A stretch of 64,000 nucleotides of DNA, taken from assembly GCA_003388555.1 (NCBI GenBank), contig QQVD01000037.1, positions 156,918 to 220,917 of the forward strand, read 5' to 3'. Position 1 is the stretch's first letter. Every line of letters starts with the position of its first letter. This stretch comes from Acidobacteriota bacterium. GTDB lineage: Bacteria > Acidobacteriota > Thermoanaerobaculia > Multivoradales > Multivoraceae. The notes beneath the pieces were generated by a model, which did no database searches, was not told where the DNA came from, and saw only the letters and a program-made list of their open reading frames with translations. Positions 8,559 through 17,111 of this stretch are shown piece by piece. The translations under genes and the position numbers were made by a program.

Positions 8559-10205
8559 ATGCACGAGGTGAGAGCTGGCCACGGACGACCTTGGTCGCGG
8601 GTGCCGTTGTGGGCGATGCTGGTCGCCACGGTCGCCACGGTCGCCACGGTCGCCACGTCCGCGGCCGCCGCGACATCGACCGGGCAGTCTCCACCGACAA
8701 CGCCGTCCGCCAGCCAGCCGGGCTCGCTGGTCGACGGCCTTCCGCGCCCTTCGCTCGAAGGCCTGGAACCCGAGATCCGCGGTCAGATCGAGGACGCGCG
8801 GGCGGCGGTCGAGCAGCTCGGCGAGCAACACGGGCCGCAGAACCACGCCCGCGCGATCGGCACCCTGGGCCAGCTCTACCACGCCTACGGCCTGGTCGAG
8901 GCGGCGATGCGCTGCTACCAGATCGCCGCTGCCGCCACCGTCGACCTGCAGTGGTCGTACTACCTGGCGCACACTCTGCGCGAGCAGGGCGACTTCGCCG
9001 CCTCGAACGAGCACCTCGCAGAGATGCTCCGGCGCGGCGGCGACACCGTCCCCGAGGTGCTCTTCTACCTCGGCGCCAACCTGCTCGAGCTCGGCCGCGT
9101 CGACGAGGCGGAGCAGAGCTTCCAGAAGGGGCTCGAGCTGGCCCCGGAAGAGGTCGCCTTCGTTGCCGGGCTCGGCGAGGTGGCGCTCGCGCGCGGCGAG
9201 CACCAGCTGGCGGTCGAGCGGCTCGAACGGGCCCTGGCGGCGGTGCCGGCCGCCGACCGGCTCTACTATCCGCTCGGCCAGGCCTACCGCGCTCTCGGTG
9301 ACCTCGAGAAGGCGCGTCTGGCGCTTTCTCAGTTCGGTGCTGTCGGCATCAAGCCTCGTGACCCGCTGCTTGCCGACCTCGACGCGCTGCGGGTCGGCTC
9401 GACGCCCCACACGTTGAGCGGCCGGATCGCCTTCGCGGCGGGACGTTTCGCCGAGGCCGCCGAAGCCTTCCAGCGCGCCGTCGATGCCCGTCCCGAGGAT
9501 CCCGGAGCACACGTCAACCTGGCCACCGCCCTCGACCGGCTCGGCCGTCGCGACGAGGCGATCGAGCACAACCGGCGCGCCGTCGAGCTGGCGCCCGAGG
9601 CGCGCACGGCGCACTACAACCTGGGGGTGCTGCTGCGACTGCAGGGCGAGCATGCCGGCTCGGTGCGCCATCTCGGCGAGGCCCTGCGACTCGAGCCGGA
9701 GGACCATCCGGCGCGCCTCGAGCTGGCCGCCACCTACCGTGCGGCCGGCGACCTGGCGGCAGCAGCGGGACAGGCGCACCAGGTCCGCGAGGCCGACCCG
9801 CTCAACGAGGAGGCGTGGTGGCAGGAGGCTTCGGCGCTGGTCGACATCGGCCAGCTCAGCGCCGCCCAGCGTGTGCTCGAGGACGGCCTGCAGGCACTGC
9901 CTCGCTCGCTGCGGCTGATGCGGGGACTGGCGCGCCTCTACGCAAGCTCGCCGCATGCCGACCAGCGCGATCCCGAGCGAGCCGTCGAGCTCTACTCCAG
10001 GCTGTGGGAGGCGGAGCCCAGCGTGGCGAACGCGTTGAGCTTTGCGCGAGCTCTGGAGCGGGTCGGGCGGTGTCCCGAGTCGGCCGACCTGGTCGGCAAG
10101 GTGCTGGCGACGAAGGGGCTCGAGGAGGTCTACACGGCGGAGCAGCTCGCGGCGCTGCGACGACTCGAGGAGGATCTCGCCAGCGGCGCGGCGTGTGTGG
10201 ACTGA
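8559..10205 (+). CDS. Exported tetratricopeptide-repeat protein
   Basis: 548 residues with an N-terminal signal peptide whose hydrophobic core is built from V-A-T repeated four times (see repeat at 8622). About ten TPR units follow, with typical A....G....A....L.P motifs, for example GRVDEAEQSFQKGLELAPEE and GRRDEAIEHNRRAVELAPEA. TPR proteins scaffold protein complexes. Paired with the CRTAC1 gene just upstream, it likely acts in the periplasm or at the outer membrane. The ATG at 8559 has GGAGAGG about 12 nt upstream. The frame is open further upstream but overlaps the previous gene, so I discarded that part. Confidence 0.85.
   Translation: MHEVRAGHGRPWSRVPLWAMLVATVATVATVATSAAAATSTGQSPPTTPSASQPGSLVDGLPRPSLEGLEPEIRGQIEDARAAVEQLGEQHGPQNHARAIGTLGQLYHAYGLVEAAMRCYQIAAAATVDLQWSYYLAHTLREQGDFAASNEHLAEMLRRGGDTVPEVLFYLGANLLELGRVDEAEQSFQKGLELAPEEVAFVAGLGEVALARGEHQLAVERLERALAAVPAADRLYYPLGQAYRALGDLEKARLALSQFGAVGIKPRDPLLADLDALRVGSTPHTLSGRIAFAAGRFAEAAEAFQRAVDARPEDPGAHVNLATALDRLGRRDEAIEHNRRAVELAPEARTAHYNLGVLLRLQGEHAGSVRHLGEALRLEPEDHPARLELAATYRAAGDLAAAAGQAHQVREADPLNEEAWWQEASALVDIGQLSAAQRVLEDGLQALPRSLRLMRGLARLYASSPHADQRDPERAVELYSRLWEAEPSVANALSFARALERVGRCPESADLVGKVLATKGLEEVYTAEQLAALRRLEEDLASGAACVD
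8622..8657 (+). repeat. 9-bp tandem repeat, four copies, inside a signal peptide
   Basis: GTCGCCACG is repeated exactly at 8622, 8631, 8640 and 8649 and encodes Val-Ala-Thr each time. The repeat forms the hydrophobic core of the TPR protein's signal peptide, so slippage would change core length by three residues without breaking the frame. Confidence 0.9.
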
Positions 10206-10256
10206 GCGGCCTGCGTCGCGCCGCGGGTCGACCGAGATCGTCCTCGAGGCCCAGCC

Positions 10257-11330
10257 CTACGCCTCTGCCCTCGGACACAGCCGCTCGGCCAGCTCGAGCG
10301 CCTCGCGCGCCGACGCGGTGCAGCCGTCGGCGCCGACCTTGCGCCAGAGGTCTTCGGCGCCGCCGAAGGCCCGTCCGCCCACCAGGACCTTGAGGTCGCG
10401 GTCGGGCAGAGAGTCGCGCAGCAGCTGGATGGTGTCGCGGATTCCGGGCAGGTGCACCGCCAGAGTGCCCGAGAGGAGCAGCAGGTCGGTGTCGAAGACC
10501 TCGATGCCGACGACCAGATCGCGAGCCGGCACATCCGAGCCGAGCAGGATCGAGCGCCAACCGCGGAGCTCGAACAGGTCGGTCAGGACGCGCAGCGCCA
10601 TGTCGTGGGCGTTGCCGCTGGTGGCGGCGGCGATCACCGTGCGCTGACGGCCAGTGGGCTCATCGGAGATGGCGCGCTCGCGCAGGGCCGACTGGGCGCG
10701 GTGCGCGAGCACCACCATCGACCTCTGGGTCGTCGAGGTGCAGAAGTGTTCCTGGGCGATGCCGATCTCTCCGCTGTGCCAGAGCTCGCCGATCTCTCGC
10801 TGCGCCGGCACCAGCACGTTCTCGTAGAGGTCGATCGGATCGGTGCCGGCTTCGAAGGCGTCGACGATGGAGGAGATCGCAGCCTGGCGGTCTCCTCCGA
10901 GCACCAGCTCGACGTAGCGCCAGGCCAGGCGGTCGGCGGGTGCCAGCCGCTGCACGCTCGGAGTCGATTCCGCCAGGTGTCGGGTCGCCTGCAGCAGGTA
11001 GTCGCTGGCGACGCCGCCGATCGGCGCCGGCAACTTCTCCTCGATCACCTCGCGCATGACCTCGAGCGAGCGCGCGAGATCCTCTTTCTCGAGTCCGCGC
11101 AGGTCGAAAGCGCTGTGCGACCAGCGCACCTCGTCGGCGAGCAGGCGCGGTTCCTCGAGCAGGAGCGCGGCGCGCAGCTGCAGGAAGCGCTGGTGGGCGT
11201 GGGCCTTCCAGGCGTCGAAGTCGCGGCCGCCGTCCTCTCCGGGTGTACAGAGCTCGGAGGCGACGAAGCCGGCGAGCGACGAGGCGCTGTTGCCGATCAG
11301 GGTGGCGGCGAGCTGCGTGGTGGAGCTCAT
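10257..11330 (-). CDS. Stand-alone cobalamin-binding sensor protein (CarH/MtbC1-like B12 domains)
   Basis: 357 residues. Residues 1-130 are a helical domain I cannot name. Residues about 135-220 form the B12-cap four-helix bundle with W184 and E194-H195, matching the W-x9-E-H pattern of the photoreceptor CarH. Residues about 228-350 are the Rossmann B12-binding domain with H242 (SGNAHDMA) in the lower-ligand position and the LGSDVP strand that follows. There is no MerR DNA-binding domain and no methyltransferase next door, so it is either a light/B12 sensor acting through protein contacts or a corrinoid shuttle. The ATG at 11330 has GAAGG 9-13 nt upstream. It converges on the TPR gene. Confidence 0.75.
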   Translation of the reverse strand: MSSTTQLAATLIGNSASSLAGFVASELCTPGEDGGRDFDAWKAHAHQRFLQLRAALLLEEPRLLADEVRWSHSAFDLRGLEKEDLARSLEVMREVIEEKLPAPIGGVASDYLLQATRHLAESTPSVQRLAPADRLAWRYVELVLGGDRQAAISSIVDAFEAGTDPIDLYENVLVPAQREIGELWHSGEIGIAQEHFCTSTTQRSMVVLAHRAQSALRERAISDEPTGRQRTVIAAATSGNAHDMALRVLTDLFELRGWRSILLGSDVPARDLVVGIEVFDTDLLLLSGTLAVHLPGIRDTIQLLRDSLPDRDLKVLVGGRAFGGAEDLWRKVGADGCTASAREALELAERLCPRAEA

Positions 11331-11524
11331 CGTAGGACCTTCGTTCTTGGCGGGGATGGGTGGCGGTGGACCTGACATCGATCCAGCTTGGAAGAGGAGG
11401 TGAGGTCGCCCGCTGGAGGTTGCCGGGAGCCGCAGTCCATGGGAGCGGTCGATCGGATTCTACGTTCCCGGTTCGTCCCCTCTCCAGCGCCGGTCCTGCA
11501 CCTCGGTGCTGGAGCCCGCGGCGC

Positions 11525-11698
11525 TCACTCCGAGCGCAGCGCGTCGAGCTCGCGTCCGACCTCCTCGGCCGCCGCGGTGCGCTCGGCGAAACGGGCCATG
11601 TCGCCGCCGCGCTGTGCCGCCTGGGCCTGCTCGAGCAGCCGTCGGTACCTGGTCTCGAGTCGTCGCGCGCGCCTTGCGTCGAGCCACTGCCTGATCAT
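11525..11698 (-). CDS. Small conserved-type helical protein (DUF6435-like)
   Basis: 57 residues. A strong AGGAGG Shine-Dalgarno sits 6 nt before the ATG at 11698. The sequence is helical and charged, with the pattern LE.RYRRLLEQAQAAQRGGD...FAE.TAAAEE...ELDAL. It resembles the short DUF6435-type proteins (K..KLEK.Y...LEEA..AQR.GD...YA.L...AE....I..L) widespread in Gram-negative bacteria. Their function is unknown. It lies between the B12 sensor and the tricorn protease on the same strand. Confidence 0.65.
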   Translation of the reverse strand: MIRQWLDARRARRLETRYRRLLEQAQAAQRGGDMARFAERTAAAEEVGRELDALRSE

Positions 11699-11863
11699 CG
11701 GAGCCTCCTCTCCCTCAACTGTGGATTCGGGGCGCGCGGGACCTCCACTGGAGCTCCAGGCGCGGCCGCGACGAGTGGCGCCAGGCCATTCCGTCCTCGG
11801 GCGCAGGGAGCTTCGCCAGCCGACGGTGGCCGGATGCGGGCTGCTGGCCCTGGCTCGTCTGCT

Positions 11864-14800
11864 TCAGGGCTCGTCGGTGCGAACCCGCACCGGGAACGGC
11901 GGTCGCACCGGTCGACTCGGCGGCGACGCCTCGAGCTGTTCGAGCACGATCTCGATCGCCTTCTCGAGCTGCGGATCGCGCCCAGCCGCCACCTCAGCCG
12001 GCCACTGCTCGACCTCGACGTCGGGCGGCACGCCGACGTTCTCGACTCCGAAGCCCTCCTCGGTCCAGAAGGCGAGGTTGGGCGCCGTGACGAAGCCGCC
12101 ATCGATCAGCACCGGGAAGCCGAGGATGCCGACCAGGCCTCCCCAGGTCCGCTTGCCGACGAGGGTGCCGAGCTCGAGCCGACGGAACATCCACGGCAGC
12201 AGATCGCCGCCGGAGCCGGCGGTCTCGTCGATCAGCATCACCTTGGGCCCGTCGATCGCGGCGCTCGGGGTGCGCAGGTCGCGTCCGTAGCGGGTCGCCC
12301 AGCTGGCCAGGTGCTCCCGGCGCAGGTGGTCGATCACGTAGTCCGCCACCTGGCCGCCGCCGTTGAACCGCTCGTCGACGATGATCGCCTGTTTGTCGAC
12401 CTGGGGGTAGAAGTAGCGCTTGAAGTACTCGTGGCCGAGGCCCGCGGTGTTCGGCACCCAGACGTAGGCAACCCGCCCGTCGGTGGCTTCGTGCACCCGA
12501 CGCAGGTTGCCCTCGACCCAGGCCCTGCTGCGTAGCGCCGCCTCGCTGGCGACGGGTGTCACCCGCACCGTGCGTGCGTCCTCTCCGCGTGGATCACTGG
12601 CCAGGGTGATCTCGACGCTCCTCCCGGCCGTGCCCTCGAAGGGCGCGTAGACGCTCTGCGCCGAGGTGAGCTCCGCACTGTTCACCGCGATCAGGTACTC
12701 ACCCTCTCGCGCTCCCACGCCCGGTTCGGTCAGCGGCGAGCGCAGCTCGGGGTTCCAGTTGAGCCCGGGGTAGAGGCGCCGGATCCGATAGCGGTCGCTG
12801 GAGATCTCCCAGTCGGCACCGAGCAGTCCGCCGGGAACGCTGTCGCTCTCCGTGCGCGCGTCGCCACCCCCGAGGTACGAGTGGCCGACCGCGAGCTCGC
12901 TGAGCATCCACTCGAGCACCCGCCCGAGGTCGGCCCGCGTGGTCAGGTGGGAGAGGAACTCGGAATAGGTCTCGCCGATCGCGTCCCAGTCGGCTCCGTG
13001 CATGTTCGGGTCGTAGAAGTAGTCGCGGTTGATCCGCCACACCTCGCGCAGGATCTGCGCCCACTCGGCCGGCGGGTCGACGCGGACCCGCAGCTTGCCG
13101 ACGTCGAGCGCTTGCTCGCCTGGGTCGATCGGCTGACCGAGGGGGGAGATGCCCCAGCCCGAGGCCGTCGCCCAGAGCAGGTGGCTGCGGTCGGGCGACA
13201 GCGCGAAGCCCTGCACGCCTTGCGTCAGCGCTTCCTCCTCTCGCCCCTCGATGTCGTAGCGCACCAGCTCGGCCCCGCCGCTCGCGTCCGAGCCCTGGCG
13301 CAGCACGTAGAGGGCGCCGTCGGCCGCCTGCAGCTGGCCGTAGTTGGCCGGCGCCATCGGCAGGGCGACGATGCGCTCGTCGAGGCGCTCGAAGTCGATC
13401 ACGACTGCGGCAACGCCGTTCTCTCCGTTCTCCCCTTCCTCGGATTCGCTGTCCGCGCCGTCTTCGCCCTCCGCCCCCTCGTCCGCGAGCTCGACCTCGT
13501 CGCTCTGCGGTGCCAGCGGCGAGGGCTCGCCCTCGGCGAGGACGACCACGTAGACGCTCGAGGTGCGCTCCATGTCGGCGTTGGACATCGAGAACCAGTG
13601 GTTCACCGGGCCCGCATCGGTCGAGGCGAGCAGGTAGAGGTACTTGCCGCTCCGGTCGAAGGCCGGCTCGGCGACGTCGCTGAGTCCGTCGGTCACCCGG
13701 GTCGAGGCGCCGCTGCGCGAGTCCCAGATCCAGGCCGACGCCACCGCCGCCTCGCTGCTCAGGGTGTAGGCGAGCCATCGCGAGTCGGGCGACCAGTCGT
13801 GCTCCAGGGCCCTCAGGGGCTCGGGCCCGAAGCTCGGCTCGCGCGCCACTTCGATGAGCTCGTCGCGCTCGAGGTCGAGCACGAAGAGGGCCCAGGAGTT
13901 GTCGATGAAGGACAGCTTGTCGCCGTCCGGTGACCAGCTCGGGTGTTCGTAGAAGCCGGCGCCGCCGCGACTGGCGAGCTCGAAGATCCGCGGCTCGCCG
14001 CTGCCGTCCTGCGGCTCGACGTGCAGGCTGTACTCGCCGCCGCGGTCCGAGAAGTAGGCGATGTGACGTCCGTCGGGCGACCACGCTGGCGAGCGCTCGT
14101 GCACCGCCGAGCTGCCGGTCAGGTTGCGCACGTCGCCCTTCTTGGCGGGCAGGGTGAGGATCTCGCCGCGGTACTCGAACACCGCTCTCTGGCCGCCCGG
14201 AGAGAGACCGGCCGAGCGGATCCACTCGTCGCCGTCGACCCAGCGCGGCCGACGCTCGTCGAGATCGTCGACGAGGGAGACACGCAGCCTCTGGCTGCTC
14301 GAGGCTCCCGGTGTGTAGAGGTGCAGGTAGCCCGCCTGTTCGAAGACGATGCTCTCGCCGTCGCCCTGCACCGCGAGGATCGGGAAGTCGTCGAAGTCGG
14401 TGTGCTGCTGCACCGGAGAGTCAGGGTCGGAGGTGTCCCAGGAGAAGAGGTTGAACTCGCCGGCTCGATCGGAGCGGAAGAAGACCCGCTCCCCGACCCA
14501 CACCGGCATGGTGTCGTTGCAGCGCCCGATCGGCTGTGGCACCTGCACCACGCCCTGGTCGCCGACGTCGTAGATCCAGATGCGCGAGGTGGTGCCGCCG
14601 CGGTAGTTCTTCCACTGGTGGAAGGCCTCCGAGAGGGGCACGTAGGCGATCTTGGCGCCGTCGGGGGAGTACGAGGCGCGCAGCCCGTGCGGGATCGGCA
14701 GCTGGGCGGGGAAGACCCCGGAGGAGGGATCGGCCGGGATCTCGAACAGCTGGATGTGGCGGCGGGTGAAGGTGGCCCGCTGCGAGGCGAACAGCACCCG

Positions 14801-15241
14801 CTGGCCGTCGGGGCTCCAGTCCTCGACGAAGTCGGGATCGGGGTGCCAGGTGAGGCGCTGCGGCACGCCGCCGCTCACCGGTACGACGAAGACGTCGGTG
14901 TTGCCGTCGTACTGGGCCGAGAAGGCGAGGAGGCCGCCGTCGGGCGAGAAGCGCGGCAGCCGCTCGCTGCCCTCGTGCGAGGTGATGCGGCGGGCGCCGC
15001 TGCCGTCGCGGTCGGCGATCCACAGGTCGCCGGCGTACTGGAAGGCGACGTGGTCGCGGCTCAGGGCCGGGTCGCTGAGCAGCCGGACGTCGGAGAGATC
15101 CACCGCCATCGTCGTGCTGGCGGTCGCGGCGCAGAGAAGCAGCGAAGCGCCCACGAGGCGGCGGCCGCCGGCGGGCGATCTGCGAGGCGCGGGGTGGGAC
15201 GGATCGGCGGCTGCGGACGGTCGGCGGTCGGCATGCGGCAT
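11864..15241 (-). CDS. Tricorn-type protease (S41 family) with N-terminal WD40-like propellers and PDZ
   Basis: 1125 residues, close to the usual 1050-1100. A signal peptide or anchor (RRLVGASLLLCAATASTT) starts the exported form. PD40/WD40-like blades follow (RFSPDG, SWSPDG and YSPDG motifs repeated many times), forming the gating propellers. A Glu/Asp-rich insert lies near residues 595-620. The C-terminal half has a tricorn C1 segment with H in GHSYLGGGD, a PDZ region, and the S41 core with the nucleophile Ser in TAGSGGD and Glu/Asp in ENVGVPPD. It should degrade short peptides, here probably in the periplasm. The ATG at 15241 was chosen because upstream residues lack coding character. Confidence 0.88.
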   Translation of the reverse strand: MPHADRRPSAAADPSHPAPRRSPAGGRRLVGASLLLCAATASTTMAVDLSDVRLLSDPALSRDHVAFQYAGDLWIADRDGSGARRITSHEGSERLPRFSPDGGLLAFSAQYDGNTDVFVVPVSGGVPQRLTWHPDPDFVEDWSPDGQRVLFASQRATFTRRHIQLFEIPADPSSGVFPAQLPIPHGLRASYSPDGAKIAYVPLSEAFHQWKNYRGGTTSRIWIYDVGDQGVVQVPQPIGRCNDTMPVWVGERVFFRSDRAGEFNLFSWDTSDPDSPVQQHTDFDDFPILAVQGDGESIVFEQAGYLHLYTPGASSSQRLRVSLVDDLDERRPRWVDGDEWIRSAGLSPGGQRAVFEYRGEILTLPAKKGDVRNLTGSSAVHERSPAWSPDGRHIAYFSDRGGEYSLHVEPQDGSGEPRIFELASRGGAGFYEHPSWSPDGDKLSFIDNSWALFVLDLERDELIEVAREPSFGPEPLRALEHDWSPDSRWLAYTLSSEAAVASAWIWDSRSGASTRVTDGLSDVAEPAFDRSGKYLYLLASTDAGPVNHWFSMSNADMERTSSVYVVVLAEGEPSPLAPQSDEVELADEGAEGEDGADSESEEGENGENGVAAVVIDFERLDERIVALPMAPANYGQLQAADGALYVLRQGSDASGGAELVRYDIEGREEEALTQGVQGFALSPDRSHLLWATASGWGISPLGQPIDPGEQALDVGKLRVRVDPPAEWAQILREVWRINRDYFYDPNMHGADWDAIGETYSEFLSHLTTRADLGRVLEWMLSELAVGHSYLGGGDARTESDSVPGGLLGADWEISSDRYRIRRLYPGLNWNPELRSPLTEPGVGAREGEYLIAVNSAELTSAQSVYAPFEGTAGRSVEITLASDPRGEDARTVRVTPVASEAALRSRAWVEGNLRRVHEATDGRVAYVWVPNTAGLGHEYFKRYFYPQVDKQAIIVDERFNGGGQVADYVIDHLRREHLASWATRYGRDLRTPSAAIDGPKVMLIDETAGSGGDLLPWMFRRLELGTLVGKRTWGGLVGILGFPVLIDGGFVTAPNLAFWTEEGFGVENVGVPPDVEVEQWPAEVAAGRDPQLEKAIEIVLEQLEASPPSRPVRPPFPVRVRTDEP

Positions 15242-15472
15242 TGGGGGTTGGATCCTCTCGTGCTGGTGTCGAAGAGGACCTCTGGGAAACGCCGAGGAGC
15301 GTCGGCCGGCACGGCGCGCGTCACGCTGCGCGCTGCGGGCCGGCGACATCCTCCCGTCGTTCCCGTCGTCCTCGGAGCTGCCGGGAGTATCTCAGACTGC
15401 GAGTGGCTCCAGACCGGCCAGGATCGGGCCGGGCCGTTCGATCTCCACCGGGGTCCGGGTGCGCGTCGCGCC

Positions 15473-16321
15473 CTACCAGGGGATCGCCTGGCCGTCCCAG
15501 GCGAAGAACCCGCCGGAATCCGCCGGCTCGGCGGCGACGGCGAGCTCCAGCAGACGGCGGGCCACCGGGCCGGGAGCGAACAGCTGCTCGTCGGGGACCG
15601 AGCTCTGGAACGGTTCGCTGAGCGGCGTGTCGACGGTGCCGGGATGGAGCAGCAGGCAGGTCGCTCCGGGGTTGCTGCGACGGAGCTCGATCGCCAGGCA
15701 GCGGTGGAGCTGGTTCAACGCTGCCTTCGAGGCGCGGTAGGCGTACCAGCCGCCGAGTCGGTTGTCGCCGATGCTGCCGACGCGCGCGCTGAGCGACACC
15801 CAGCGTGAAGCCTGCCGCCGCGGCATCAGTGGCACCACCGCCCTGGCCACCAGCAGTGGTGCCCAGGCGTTGATCGTGAAGACGTCTTCGAGCGCCGCCC
15901 GGCGCAGATCGGCGAGCCGCCGTTCCGGCGCCAAGGGGGGCGTGGTGTCCTGGTCGTGCAGGCGGCCGCAGGCGACGAAGACCAGGCGCGGTCTGGCCGA
16001 CGCCCGTACCATGCTCTCGGCCGCCGCCTCGATCGCTGCGTCGTCGCGCAGGTCGACCGCCAGATCGATCCGTTGCGCAGGAGCCGTCGGGGCGCCACCC
16101 GGAGCCGGCCCCCCGCGCCGCGACCAGGCGAAGACGCGGCCGACGCCGGGCGCGGCGACCAGCTCCGCCACCAGGGCGGCGCCGATGCCGCCGCTGGCGC
16201 CGACGACGAGAGCGTCGACGCCGGGGTCGGCCCGGGAGGCGACCAGGTCGTTGGGTAGCTCGATCGGACCGGCGGTGTCCAGCGAGCTGCGAGGCGCATC
16301 GGGCAGCGAGAGCATCGCCAA
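15473..16321 (-). CDS. Short-chain dehydrogenase/reductase (SDR), C-factor-like
   Basis: 282 residues. The Rossmann nucleotide loop GASGGIG lies near residues 42-48, and the catalytic Tyr-Lys is in YAYRASK near residue 193-197. Before it, the strand WVSLSARVGSIGDN carries the catalytic Ser. The later P-G-T-V-x-T-P motif (HPGTVDTPLSEPF) closes the substrate pocket, as in the CsgA (C-factor) branch of SDRs. It should be an NAD(P)-dependent oxidoreductase of unknown substrate in the cytosol. Start at 16321, with a second ATG two codons later. It lies 231 bp upstream of the tricorn protease on the same strand. Confidence 0.82.
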   Translation of the reverse strand: MAMLSLPDAPRSSLDTAGPIELPNDLVASRADPGVDALVVGASGGIGAALVAELVAAPGVGRVFAWSRRGGPAPGGAPTAPAQRIDLAVDLRDDAAIEAAAESMVRASARPRLVFVACGRLHDQDTTPPLAPERRLADLRRAALEDVFTINAWAPLLVARAVVPLMPRRQASRWVSLSARVGSIGDNRLGGWYAYRASKAALNQLHRCLAIELRRSNPGATCLLLHPGTVDTPLSEPFQSSVPDEQLFAPGPVARRLLELAVAAEPADSGGFFAWDGQAIPW

Positions 16322-16473
16322 GGCCCTTCGCCGGCCGTCGCTGCGCCGGATGTGCCGGAGACGCAGGATCTGCGGGGCGAGCCGCCGAGGATGCGATCCT
16401 CGAGGTCGCTCCGATCACCTCGAGACGCTGGCGCCCGGCCTTGGGACCGGGCGCCGACGACGATCAGCCGATC

Positions 16474-16773
16474 TCAGTGCTCCCGACGGTCGTTGCGCGG
16501 ACGATCGCGGCGTCCGCGCTCGGGGGCGGAGCCGCGGTCCCATTCGAGGAAGGGGTCCCCGCCGCCGCGACGCTGCTGTCGGGGGCGGGCGGACTCCCGG
16601 TCGAGGGCTGCCCAACGGTCCTCGCGCTCGCCTCGCCGGTTCTGCTTGCGGCGACGGCGCGAGTCGGAATCGTGACGGGGTGCACGGTCGAACGGGTCGG
16701 ACTCGGAGTCGAGGTCGCTACCGTTCCAGTCGAGTTCGTCGGCACCGTAGGAGGTGTAACGACTCTGACGCAT
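16474..16773 (-). CDS. Small Arg/Asp-rich protein of unknown function
   Basis: 99 residues. The ATG at 16773 has AGGAG about 10 nt upstream. The protein begins MRQSRYTSYGADELDWNGSD and then becomes a highly charged, low-complexity chain rich in Arg, Asp, Glu, Gln and Gly, so it is likely disordered and possibly nucleic-acid binding. I do not recognise a family. The coding case rests on the ribosome site and on the acidic-to-basic composition, which differs from the shadow frames around it. It could be spurious. Confidence 0.45.
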   Translation of the reverse strand: MRQSRYTSYGADELDWNGSDLDSESDPFDRAPRHDSDSRRRRKQNRRGEREDRWAALDRESARPRQQRRGGGDPFLEWDRGSAPERGRRDRPRNDRREH

Positions 16774-17111
16774 CAGCTGATCATCTCCTGTGGCCTGCGC
16801 CGTGAGATGGGCGCGGGCGGCTCGTGCGGGCAGGTGATCCGCCCGCTGCGGCGACAGGCGGTGGATGGAAGAGTCGTGCCATGTGCGGCCGAGTCTGGTT
16901 GCCGGCTCGCCGACAGCCCCGCGCGCCGGCGCGCGCGGTCGGCGACCGCTCGGCGGCCCCCAATCGTCGTCCTCGCCGGAGGACGACTGTCGCGGCCGGT
17001 GGGGACGGGGCGCCCTGCCTGCTCGCGGCTTGGCGAAGTCGGGTGTTCGATGCCGATCGGCGGAAATTCGGTACCGAGGACCCGGAATCCGAATACCGGT
17101 CGCGGTTCGCC
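16774..17111. other. 338-bp intergenic region downstream of mgtE
   Basis: No gene recognised. It contains a perfect 9-bp stem with a GCCG loop at 16966-16987 (GTCGTCCTC / GAGGACGAC). It also contains a GC-palindromic patch around 16917-16935 and a stretch of mirrored GGTACCGA and TCCGAATACC motifs near 17075-17100. The hairpin could end the mgtE transcript but lacks a U-tract. Confidence 0.5.
16966..16987 (-). terminator. Possible hairpin terminator of mgtE
   Basis: A 9-bp perfect stem (GTCGTCCTC / GAGGACGAC) around a 4-nt loop, 125 nt past the mgtE stop on its transcript. No T-run follows, so it would have to work without the classical U-tract. Confidence 0.35.

Noticed and set aside
8622..8657. 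A CRISPR-like or regulatory iteron array
   Set aside because: The repeats are contiguous 9-mers in frame in a signal peptide, with no spacers.
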